21,172 nucleotides of DNA from CAZKNJ01 sp964554185. GTDB taxonomy: Bacteria > 4484-113. This document shows, in pieces, positions 1 to 6,875 of this stretch (position 1 is its first letter; each line of letters begins with the position of its first letter). The translations under genes and the position numbers were made by a program. The notes below the pieces were generated by a model. It saw only the letters and a program-made list of their open reading frames with translations, did no database searches and was not told the origin of the DNA. Location of the stretch: positions 1-21,172 of the forward strand of contig CAZKNJ010000032.1 of NCBI GenBank assembly GCA_964554185.1. The letters are read 5' to 3'.

Positions 1-1533
1 TTGCTGTGGAACCTGCTCAACTGGATTGACCCGGAGATTCTCATCATAACGAGCGGCGGCCCCGGCGCGGACCCGGTTGTCCCCTGGGACGGCCCGGTGG
101 ACATCGCCGATGTCTATGCCTGGCTATATGCCGCTGACGGTTCTGAGATTGCCGGCGGCGACGGCGATACTCTCGCTGACCGCGCGGTTGTGTCCGTAAT
201 CAGCGACCCGAAGCAAATCTGGTTTGAGTGCGTGGCGCGCGCGGCGGCCGGCATTGACCTGGTGTATGAGTGGGAGTTTGAGCCCAGCGCGGGCTACGGC
301 ATCTGGACGAAGTACACCTCGCACTCTTACATCGGCGGCATCGACCCGGACGGCGGCGGCCCCGGCGTCGAGGGCGACCCATTCCCGGTGAACGTCCGCG
401 TGTATAACTCCATGTACACCTATGGCACGGCACCGCCTGATTCCCGCGACTTCGACTCGGTGCTGGTAGAGGTCCACGGAGCGCTTCCGGTGGACATCAG
501 CGACAACGGGACATCGTTCGCCGGCAGCTATCAGCCGGACGAAGTCACCGGCGACGTCACGGTCCAGCTCAAGTTCAAGATTGAGAACGGCGCGCCGCCG
601 TACGACTCGGTGTGGGTGGACTACGATTATGACTTCATGTCCTTCCAGAACCGGGTGGAGATAACCCCGACCCCGGGCCAGGGCAACTACACCTACAATC
701 TGGTCATCCCCGATGCGGAGTACAAGGAGTACTACATCGCCGTCCGCGTGACCGACAGCGACGCGCCGAATGTCACCGACACTTACGCGTGGATGACCCC
801 GGTGGTCATCGCCGTGCCGATGGTTTTGGTCTGGGACAGTGTCACAACGGAAGCCAAGGACGCCCTGATCGGCGACCTAGCCACCATCGGTCTGGGCTAC
901 ACCGAGTTCAATGCCTCGTCGATCACGGCGGCCGACGTCGCAGGAGCGGCCCTTGTCATCTGGCACATGCAGGACCGTCGCGGTACCGACTACCCGTCAA
1001 CCTTGACGGCGTCGCAGAAGGCCATCCTCACCAACTACTGGGATGACGGCGGCAGCACGATCGTTATGATGAGCTGCGAGTCTTACTATAACCTCGGCGG
1101 CTACGAAGATGACCCCTGGTTGAGGGATTACTGGGGAGTTGACCTGAACAACTGGAACTATCCTTACACCTACTTCTACTCCTACTGGGCTTACTGGAAC
1201 CTGTTCTTTGACAACTGCCCGACCTACAATGGCGTTGCCAGCGGCCCCGGCGGTACGGTAAGCAACATCAACTACGGCAAGGGCGGCTATCCGGAGCATA
1301 TGTTGTACATATACACTGGAGGAGGCGCTCCGCCAGCCTCTCAGCTGCTCATTGGCAACGGTGAATACCAGATGTACGGCTACTACAACACCTGGTACTC
1401 GACGACCGTTGGCGGCGGCACGAATGTTGTCTACGGCAATCCGTGGAACAGTACCAACGACGCATCAATGACAGGCACCCGCTCCGGCCTGCTACGCAAC
1501 CTGGTTGAGATTGCCAATCCTGATTTGATGTAA
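1..1533 (+). CDS. Large extracellular PKD-like / amidotransferase-fold surface protein, C-terminal part (5' partial)
   Basis: The frame is open at the first base and the protein lacks a signal peptide, so the real start lies upstream; the TTG at base 1 is only the window edge. About residues 165-275 look like a beta-sandwich of PKD/Ig type (alternating hydrophobic strands, a DSDAP turn typical of PKD-like repeats). About residues 276-370 resemble an extracellular Rossmann-like class I glutamine-amidotransferase fold (strand VLVWDS, strand ALVIWHMQD, then DDGGSTIVMMS), but I see no Cys-His-Glu triad, so catalysis is not supported. Residues around 380-405 are extremely aromatic (NWNYPYTYFYSYWAYWN). 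The protein is acidic and Gly/Tyr/Asp rich, as surface proteins often are. A role at the cell surface is inferred. It ends at TAA 1531-1533 before a strong terminator. Confidence 0.75.
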   Translation: MLWNLLNWIDPEILIITSGGPGADPVVPWDGPVDIADVYAWLYAADGSEIAGGDGDTLADRAVVSVISDPKQIWFECVARAAAGIDLVYEWEFEPSAGYGIWTKYTSHSYIGGIDPDGGGPGVEGDPFPVNVRVYNSMYTYGTAPPDSRDFDSVLVEVHGALPVDISDNGTSFAGSYQPDEVTGDVTVQLKFKIENGAPPYDSVWVDYDYDFMSFQNRVEITPTPGQGNYTYNLVIPDAEYKEYYIAVRVTDSDAPNVTDTYAWMTPVVIAVPMVLVWDSVTTEAKDALIGDLATIGLGYTEFNASSITAADVAGAALVIWHMQDRRGTDYPSTLTASQKAILTNYWDDGGSTIVMMSCESYYNLGGYEDDPWLRDYWGVDLNNWNYPYTYFYSYWAYWNLFFDNCPTYNGVASGPGGTVSNINYGKGGYPEHMLYIYTGGGAPPASQLLIGNGEYQMYGYYNTWYSTTVGGGTNVVYGNPWNSTNDASMTGTRSGLLRNLVEIANPDLM

Positions 1534-1559
1534 CGAGGCACCTCGCTCTTCAGCATACC

Positions 1560-1594
1560 GGGGGCTCCCGCTCCTACGGGGGCCCCCTTTGCTT
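1560..1594 (+). terminator. Intrinsic terminator after the surface protein gene
   Basis: An 11-bp GC-rich stem (1560-1570 with 1577-1587, one G:U wobble) encloses a 6-nt loop, ctccta, and is followed by TTTGCTTT. It starts 26 nt after the stop codon and separates this gene from the uvrB promoter. Confidence 0.85.
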
Positions 1595-1625
1595 TAAGCG
1601 GCGAATGGGCACGTCCCGGCGGGGG

Positions 1626-1631
1626 TATAAT
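1626..1631 (+). promoter_or_regulatory. Consensus -10 box (TATAAT) of uvrB, overlapping the first ATG
   Basis: TATAAT lies at 1626-1631 and physically overlaps the first in-frame ATG (1630-1632). No good -35 hexamer is visible 16-18 nt upstream. Transcription from this box would begin near 1638-1639, exactly at an in-frame GTG. The ATG would therefore be outside the mRNA, and the GTG would be a leaderless start. Confidence 0.6.
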
Positions 1632-1638
1632 GGCGGTC

Positions 1639-3825
1639 GTGTCCCGCGCGGTGGAACAGACGGAGTTTGTGCTGGAAGCGGAGTTCCAGCCCACCGGCGA
1701 CCAGCCGGAAGCGATAGCGCGGATGATTGAGGGGTTGCAGCGCGGCGACCGCTTCCAGACGCTGCTGGGCGCCACCGGCACCGGCAAGACCTTCGCCGTG
1801 GCAAATGTCGTCGCGGCGGTGCAGCGCCCCACGCTCGTGCTCTGCCATAACAAGACGCTGGCGGCGCAGCTCTGCGCCGAGTACCGCCGGTTCTTCCCGC
1901 GCAACGCGGTGGAGTACTTCGTCAGCTACTACGATTACTACCAGCCGGAGGCCTACGTCCCCACCTCTGACACCTACATTGAGAAGGATGCGCAAATCAA
2001 TGAGGAGATAGACCGCCTGCGCCACGCCGCCACCGAGGCGCTGCTGACCCGGCGCGACGTGCTGGTGGTGGCGTCGGTGTCCTGCATCTTCGGCTTGGGC
2101 TCGCCGGAGGACTACGAGAAGCTGTCGCTGCACCTCGCCCTGGGCGACCGCCTCACCCGCACCCAGCTCATCCGCCGGCTGGTGGACATGCAATACATGC
2201 GCAACGAGTTTGAGCTGGTGCGCGGGTCGTTCCGGTTCAAGGGCGACGTCTGCGAGATCTATGCGGCGGACATGGAACGCATCACGCGGCTGGAGTTCTT
2301 TGACGACGCGCTGGAGCGCATCATCGAGCTGAATCCCGTGACCGGCCGGGTGGAGGAGGACAAGCAGCATATGTTCCTCTTCCCCGCGTCGCATTACGTG
2401 CTGCTGCCGGAGAAGCGCAAGATTGCGATTGACAGCATCCGCGCGGAACTGAAGGAGCGCCTCGAGTTCTTCCAGCGCGAGGGCAAACTGCTGGAGTATC
2501 AGCGGCTGAAGGAGCGCACAAACTACGACCTGGAGATGATCGAGCACTTCGGCTACTGCAAGGGCATCGAGAACTACTCGCGCCACTTTGAAGGGCGTGC
2601 CGCGGGCGACGTGCCCAGCAACCTGCTGGAGTACTTCCCGCCGGACTTCCTGATGGTGGTGGACGAAAGCCACGTGACGCTGCCGCAGCTTCGCGGGATG
2701 TATAACGGCGACCGCTCACGCAAGGAGACGCTGGTGGAGTACGGCTTCCGCCTGCCCTCGGCGCTGGACAACCGCCCGCTCAAGTTCGAGGAGTGGGAGC
2801 AACTGGTGGGCCAGGTGCTGTTCACCACCGCCACGCCGGGGCCCTACGAGCTGGCGAATTCCGCGCAGATCGTGGAGCAGGTCATCCGTCCCACCGGGCT
2901 GGTGGACCCCGGGATCAAGCTGCTGCCCTCGCGCAACCAGATTGACGCGCTGGTGAACGAGCTGCGCAAGCGCGTGGAGGTGGGCGAGCGCGCGCTGGTG
3001 ACCACGCTGACCAAGCGGATGGCCGAGTCGCTGGCGCAGTACCTGGCGGACGAGGGGTTCAAGGTGCACTACCTGCACTCGGACGTGGAGACGGTGGAGC
3101 GCATCCGCATTCTCAAGGACTTGCGGCTGGGCACCTACGACGTGCTGGTGGGCATCAACCTGCTGCGCGAGGGGCTTGATTTGCCGGAGGTGTCGCTGGT
3201 GGCGATACTGGACGCCGACAAGGAGGGATTCCTGCGCTCCAGCAAGTCGCTCATCCAGATAATCGGCCGCGCGGCGCGCAACGTGCACGGGCAGGTGCTG
3301 CTGTTCGCCGACAAGCTGACCGGCGCCATCAAGGAAGCGGTGGACGAGACCAACCGCCGGCGCAAGAAGCAATTGGCCTACAACGAGAAGCACGGCATCA
3401 CCCCGCGCACGATTGAGAAGGAGATCAAGGACATCACCGACGAGCTGCTGCAGAGCGGGCTGAACGTGCTCAAGGGCCGCGGGCGGCGCGAAATGGAGTA
3501 TGGCGAGACGGAGGAGGCGGAGTACTACGCGCGCTACGCCGAGGTGATGGAAAGCGTGCTGGCGAGCGGCGAGCCGGACGAGCAGGTGAAGCGCAGTCTG
3601 GGCAAGGGGCAGGGCACGCTGCTTACGCCCGGCGCGCTCGTGATGTCGCTGGACCAGCTTTCGGTGCGCGTCACCGAGCTGGAGGCGAAGATGAAGCGCC
3701 TGGCGGAGCTGCTGGAGTTTGAGAAGGCGGCGGTGCTGCGCGACGAGATCCGCGACCTCAACGCCATCGTCAAGAAGCGCCTGCGCGACCACTCCGAGCG
3801 CCTGTTCGCGGATAAAGTGAAATAG
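1639..3825 (+). CDS. uvrB: UvrABC system protein B (excision repair helicase-like subunit)
   Basis: UvrB receives damaged DNA from UvrA, inserts its beta-hairpin into the duplex and recruits UvrC for incision. All hallmarks are visible: the N-terminal FQPTGDQPEAI motif, Walker A GATGTGKT (about residues 44-51), the NKTLAAQL block, the beta-hairpin region YDYYQPEAYVP, the DExH box VVDESH (about 340), helicase motifs V and VI (GINLLREGLDLPEVSLV and IQIIGRAARN), and a C-terminal UVR motif (LEFEKAAVLRDEI) that binds UvrC. At about 728 aa it is longer than E. coli UvrB (673). The extra length is an acidic, Glu/Tyr-rich linker of roughly 60 residues (about 615-675) before the UVR motif. I chose GTG 1639 over ATG 1630 because a TATAAT box covers the ATG; neither start has a Shine-Dalgarno. 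It appears monocistronic, followed by hairpin repeats that could terminate it. Confidence 0.96.
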   Translation: MSRAVEQTEFVLEAEFQPTGDQPEAIARMIEGLQRGDRFQTLLGATGTGKTFAVANVVAAVQRPTLVLCHNKTLAAQLCAEYRRFFPRNAVEYFVSYYDYYQPEAYVPTSDTYIEKDAQINEEIDRLRHAATEALLTRRDVLVVASVSCIFGLGSPEDYEKLSLHLALGDRLTRTQLIRRLVDMQYMRNEFELVRGSFRFKGDVCEIYAADMERITRLEFFDDALERIIELNPVTGRVEEDKQHMFLFPASHYVLLPEKRKIAIDSIRAELKERLEFFQREGKLLEYQRLKERTNYDLEMIEHFGYCKGIENYSRHFEGRAAGDVPSNLLEYFPPDFLMVVDESHVTLPQLRGMYNGDRSRKETLVEYGFRLPSALDNRPLKFEEWEQLVGQVLFTTATPGPYELANSAQIVEQVIRPTGLVDPGIKLLPSRNQIDALVNELRKRVEVGERALVTTLTKRMAESLAQYLADEGFKVHYLHSDVETVERIRILKDLRLGTYDVLVGINLLREGLDLPEVSLVAILDADKEGFLRSSKSLIQIIGRAARNVHGQVLLFADKLTGAIKEAVDETNRRRKKQLAYNEKHGITPRTIEKEIKDITDELLQSGLNVLKGRGRREMEYGETEEAEYYARYAEVMESVLASGEPDEQVKRSLGKGQGTLLTPGALVMSLDQLSVRVTELEAKMKRLAELLEFEKAAVLRDEIRDLNAIVKKRLRDHSERLFADKVK

Positions 3826-3840
3826 ATCGTTGACGGTAGC

Positions 3841-3994
3841 GCGGGCGCTTGCCCGCCTATGGAGGGTCCCGCCCGTGATGCAAGTGAAAGCCAGACAAGG
3901 GTACGCCGGGCTGACTAGCCCGGCCAAGGTGCGGATCAAACAGCCTGCTGCGGGGCTGGTCAGCCCCGCCTACCCAAAGCGGTTAGAAAACCGC
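3841..3994. repeat. Cluster of four small palindromic (REP-like) hairpins
   Basis: Four hairpins sit in the noncoding stretch after uvrB: 3841-3856 (6-bp stem, loop gctt), 3905-3924 (8-bp stem, loop gact), 3950-3969 (8-bp stem, loop ggtc) and 3979-3994 (6-bp stem, loop agaa). The second and third share the pattern GC-x-GGGCT / AGCCC-x'-GC, where x:x' is C:G in one and G:C in the other, a compensatory change. The first and third are both followed by a GCCTA tail. They may terminate uvrB; the family looks like a dispersed intergenic palindrome. The short frame across 3830-4033 only translates these repeats and is not a gene. Confidence 0.65.
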
Positions 3995-4016
3995 GACTCC
4001 TCGCAAAACGGTGGGC

Positions 4017-4045
4017 TTGACAAACCAGCGTAATATAGCTATATT
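4017..4045 (+). promoter_or_regulatory. Sigma70-type promoter TTGACA-N17-TATATT of the arsR-like locus
   Basis: TTGACA at 4017-4022 and TATATT at 4040-4045 are separated by exactly 17 nt. The expected start of transcription is about 4052, only about 7 nt before ATG 4059. No Shine-Dalgarno is visible in gttaattaccgaa. Confidence 0.8.
4032..4045. promoter_or_regulatory. Perfect 14-bp AT-rich palindrome over the -10 box; probable ArsR operator
   Basis: AATATAGCTATATT is its own reverse complement. It covers the whole -10 hexamer and part of the spacer of the promoter that drives the ArsR-like N-terminus. ArsR/SmtB repressors commonly autoregulate through AT-rich inverted repeats overlapping their promoter, so this is the likely operator. 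That role is inferred. Confidence 0.65.
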
Positions 4046-4058
4046 GTTAATTACCGAA

Positions 4059-5129
4059 ATGAAGGGCGGCACGGCTGGACAATTGAAGTCGCGGAAAGCT
4101 CGGGCGGGAAGCGCCGTCAAGCGCGCGGGAGACGCCAGTGAACTCGCGAAGGTGGGCAAGGCGCTCGCCAGTGAGCAGCGGGTGCTCATCCTGCAATTGC
4201 TCTCGCGAGCGTTCACCATTCTCATCGCGTCGATGAGCGCTGTCGCACTGGCATTCCATGTGATTGCGGCGGAGCGTACGCCCATTTATGTAGTCGTCAC
4301 TGACAATAATGGCGAGATAGTCACCGAAGGCGAAGACAGCTTCGGCGATGGGTGGGGTGTTCTTTCGTGCATTTCTCCCGACGGTGATTACATAGACCTG
4401 GCCCCGGGAAGCTGGCAGTTGGCGCTGAAACCGAGCGGCACGACTAACTGCAATCCAACACCTGTCGAGCCAGTCGGTGACTTCTTCGGTGTTACCTTTG
4501 CTGACGGGTCCGCCGCGGTCCTTAGGCTACCGACTGGGTCCGCTAGAGACATCGCGCGTGCCGAAGCCAGATACAAAGACCGTACGTATCACTTCAACCC
4601 GATAACCGAGGTTGAAGCGGCGAGGATACAACTGGAGGGGTTGCCGTGGCCGGAGCTCTCCAATAAGCCACCGGTGGACATCCTTGTCAGTAGGGCAGAC
4701 TGCACGTCGCTCATCGCCTACACGGATGGAGAAGGTCAGAAGGAGGCCTTGGTCTTTGCGGCTGAAGCTGTTACGGGGCTTCTGGAGGCCTACCGCAATG
4801 TGCATGGCGAGTATCCAGAGGTCCTGTGTGAACTATGCACGGGTGACAAGAGGGTCATCAGGGCCGGGCCACGCAATCCCTACGATTACGGCAAGACGGT
4901 TGCCAAGTCTGTAGTGTCCTTTCCACGGCCAAAAGGACATGTCCGGTACTACCCACAAGAGGTGGGAGAAAGGGATGCGCGGAAGGTTGTTGGCTATTGG
5001 CTAGCTGTTATAGCCGATGGCGAAGAACTCAATCCAAGCACACCTCTTCCACCCGGGTTTGAGGTGCCGTTCAGGGCAATTCGCTGGTTCGAATCACACC
5101 CGGCACCGGTTGAAGAGGTACTTCCGTAA
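4059..5129 (+). CDS. Chimeric reading frame: ArsR-like N-terminus running into an unrelated secreted protein
   Basis: Residues 1-49 from ATG 4059 have a basic tail and then the helix-1/2 region of an ArsR/SmtB repressor (KALASEQRVLILQLL, compare the family pattern ALsdptRlrILelL). The helix-turn-helix that should follow is absent. Instead the frame continues into a hydrophobic segment (AFTILIASMSAVALAFHVIAA) and a domain of about 290 residues. Read from TTG 4197, that second part begins with a textbook signal peptide (LSR, a hydrophobic core, then AA before ERTP), so it may be a secreted protein in its own right. Its C-terminal third (EAYRNVHGEYP, then RNPYDYG, then GHVRYYPQ) recalls the pseudopilin-like globular domain of type II secretion G proteins, a weak resemblance. 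The 3' half is visibly less GC-rich than uvrB. Either this is a genuine rearrangement or the contig end is misassembled. Confidence 0.55.
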   Translation: MKGGTAGQLKSRKARAGSAVKRAGDASELAKVGKALASEQRVLILQLLSRAFTILIASMSAVALAFHVIAAERTPIYVVVTDNNGEIVTEGEDSFGDGWGVLSCISPDGDYIDLAPGSWQLALKPSGTTNCNPTPVEPVGDFFGVTFADGSAAVLRLPTGSARDIARAEARYKDRTYHFNPITEVEAARIQLEGLPWPELSNKPPVDILVSRADCTSLIAYTDGEGQKEALVFAAEAVTGLLEAYRNVHGEYPEVLCELCTGDKRVIRAGPRNPYDYGKTVAKSVVSFPRPKGHVRYYPQEVGERDARKVVGYWLAVIADGEELNPSTPLPPGFEVPFRAIRWFESHPAPVEEVLP

Positions 5130-5246
5130 CAACGCTTGCGAGCGGATCGGCAGCGCAGTCTGTGCAACGTGGCGGTGGAGCACAAGCTCGCCCGCATGAA
5201 GGAAAAGGACGGCGACGAGGCCAAGGGTGGCGACTGCTGCCACTGA
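5130..5246 (+). pseudogene. ArsR-like C-terminal fragment ending in Cys-Cys-His
   Basis: Directly after the stop at 5127-5129, in the same frame, lies an open stretch coding for a charged helix (LRADRQRSLCNVAVEHKLAR), a Lys/Asp/Glu-rich tail and a terminal CCH before TGA 5244-5246. Helices with LRADR..., followed by vicinal cysteines at the extreme C-terminus, are typical of arsenic/metal-sensing ArsR proteins. With the N-terminus at 4059-4205 it gives two ends of one regulator, lacking roughly 30-40 middle residues including the DNA-recognition helix. It has no start of its own with a ribosome binding site. The fragment ends one base before the assembly gap. Confidence 0.5.
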
Positions 5247-5247
5247 T

Positions 5248-5347
5248 NNNNNNNNNNNNNNNNNNNNNNNNNNNNNNNNNNNNNNNNNNNNNNNNNNNNN
5301 NNNNNNNNNNNNNNNNNNNNNNNNNNNNNNNNNNNNNNNNNNNNNNN
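5248..5347. other. Assembly gap (100 N)
   Basis: Exactly 100 Ns, the conventional size for a gap of unknown length. It removes the last few codons of the DUF4139 gene on the minus strand. Judged from its paralogue, only the final tens of residues are missing. Confidence 0.99.
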
Positions 5348-6688
5348 GGTGTAGGTGAGCTTGGTTTCGCCGTCGGGCTTGACCGGCACCGCGAACTCGA
5401 TGGTGGTGGCGTCCTTCTTGGTGTAGTCCAGGCTGCTCTCCAGCACCTTCCAGTTGGCGTAGCCGATGTGGTGCGGCACCAGGACGGTCACGGCCTCCTT
5501 CTTGTGGTTGCGCAGCACCACTTCGTAGCTGCCGCGGAAGCCCTGCCTCAAGTCCACGTAATCGGTCTGGGTCTTCTCGCCCTTGATGTCAAAGGCGTTG
5601 CCCAGCAGCAGCCGCACCATCTCGTCCTTGGGCGTGTGGTCAATCGCGTCCTCGCCCACGAGCTGCGCCATGCCCTCGCTGTCGCGCTTGAACACGCGCA
5701 CGCGCCCGGCGGGCAGCGGGATGCCGATGTCGTTCTGCTCCGAGTTCTTGAACTCGATGCGCACCTCCACCTTGTCGCCGCGCCAGTCGGGATCGTAGGT
5801 GTAGATCTTGGCCGTGGGGATGTTGGAGCCTTCCAGCAGCGAAATCTGCTTGTCCTGGTTGTTGTTGATGGTGGTGCGCCGCTCCAGCGTGTAGAGGTGG
5901 TACTCAAAGAAGGCCTCCTCGGCGAAGCCGCCCGCGCCGTTGCGCGCCATGTCCGCCTCGGCGAGCATCTTGCCGGCCACCGGCCGGGGCGCCGGCGCGC
6001 GGTGGATGTCGCCGGCGACGAGCTTCAGCCGTGCGTTCTCGTAGGCCGCGCCGCTGGAGTTGTGCATCGTCACCCATCCTTCCAGGTCGGCCAACTTCTC
6101 GCTGTCGGAGAGCATCACCACGTAATCGGCGTTCCACGACAGGCCGGTGGTGAGGTAGCTCACTTCGCCCTTGGTGGAGAAGGACTTGGGCGAATACACC
6201 TGCCACTCCAGCGTCGGCTGCAGCAGCAGTCCGCCCGGCAGGCTGGGCAGCTCCAGGTAGCCGGGCGGATTGAGCAGCACCTTGCCGCCCGCGTCAATGA
6301 CGATGCCGTCGCTGACCGACAGCAGCGTGCCGCGCGTGCGCTCGCCGTTGTCGTCGATGACGGTGACGGTGGCGCCGATGTACTTCTGCAGCAGCTTGGT
6401 GCGGCTGACCAGGTCGTAGTCGTAGTTCTGCTCCAGCAGCGTGACCGCGCCGGCGAGCGGCTTGAAGTGCACGCTGGTGGTGTCAATCGCGCTGGGCACG
6501 CCGGTGAGGGTGAGGAAGTTCAGCCCCTGGGAGAAGCTGAACTCGCGCGTCTCCTTCACCAGCGCCAGGTTCTGGTTGTAGACCGTCAGCGCGACGTCAT
6601 CCACCCCGCCGACCTCGGCGGCGCTCGCAATGACGCTTGCGGCGCAGAGAACCAGCAGAATGCACATCGCCTTGATAACAGTTTTCAT
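5348..6688 (-). CDS. Secreted DUF4139 domain protein (3' truncated by gap)
   Basis: 447 codons are readable before the Ns. Residues 1-24 form a signal peptide (MKTVIK, hydrophobic core, ASA-AE cleavage region), so export to the periplasm or cell surface is likely. The rest is a DUF4139-type protein: an N-terminal VALTVYNQNLALVKE strand pair, a central VSYLTTGLSWNADYVV segment typical of the family, and a C-terminal beta-rich region ending GETKLTYT, where the paralogue has only about 30 residues left. The biochemical function of DUF4139 is unknown; in some proteins it is paired with DUF4140 and called MuiA-like. Start ATG 6686-6688 is supported by GGGAGG about 6 nt upstream. It follows its tandem paralogue after 187 nt and may be the last gene of the efflux cluster transcript. 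Confidence 0.88.
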
Positions 6689-6796
6689 CGTTTTCCTCCC
6701 TGGAGAATGTGATACGTAAGACTGATTTCGCGGGGAGCTGTTTCACTCCCGCACTTCCTGCGGACTAGTGCGATCATCGCAAGTCTAACATATGGG

Positions 6797-6842
6797 AGGG
6801 GCAGCCGCTGATTACGATTCAGCGTAAGGTGCGGCTGCCCCT
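6797..6842. other. 12-bp hairpin between the two DUF4139 genes
   Basis: A perfect 12-bp stem (6797-6808 with 6831-6842) closes a 22-nt loop. A second, mutually exclusive 6-bp pairing (CGCTGA 6806-6811 with TCAGCG 6819-6824) lies within it. It starts 34 nt downstream of the stop of the 6876-8285 gene on the minus strand. No T-run follows on that strand, so it is not a classical intrinsic terminator; it could stabilise the mRNA 3' end or attenuate read-through. Confidence 0.5.
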
Positions 6843-6875
6843 GGTGTATATCATCAGCGCGGGACCGAGGGCGCC

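Noticed and set aside
1594..3939. Two long minus-strand frames (359 and 407 codons) opposite uvrB
   Set aside because: Antisense shadows of a highly conserved gene; no recognisable domain.
3830..4033. A 67-residue open frame after uvrB
   Set aside because: It translates the palindromic repeats (AGLTSPAKV and AGLVSPAYP are two readings of the same hairpin type) and runs through the arsR promoter; no ribosome binding site.
4205..5144. Insertion sequence between the two GCGAGCG copies
   Set aside because: No transposase, no terminal inverted repeats, and a 7-bp GC-rich repeat can occur by chance; simple insertion would not remove the middle of ArsR.
4994..5347. Continuation of the DUF4139 frame through the N-run into the arsR locus
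   Set aside because: The frame across Ns is arbitrary; the sequence beyond is the antisense of the ArsR-like fragment and secreted protein.
5162..6712. Long plus-strand open frame opposite the DUF4139 gene, also crossing the gap
   Set aside because: His/Val/Leu/Gln/Ala-rich composition typical of the antisense of a GC-rich gene; the minus-strand protein is clearly real.
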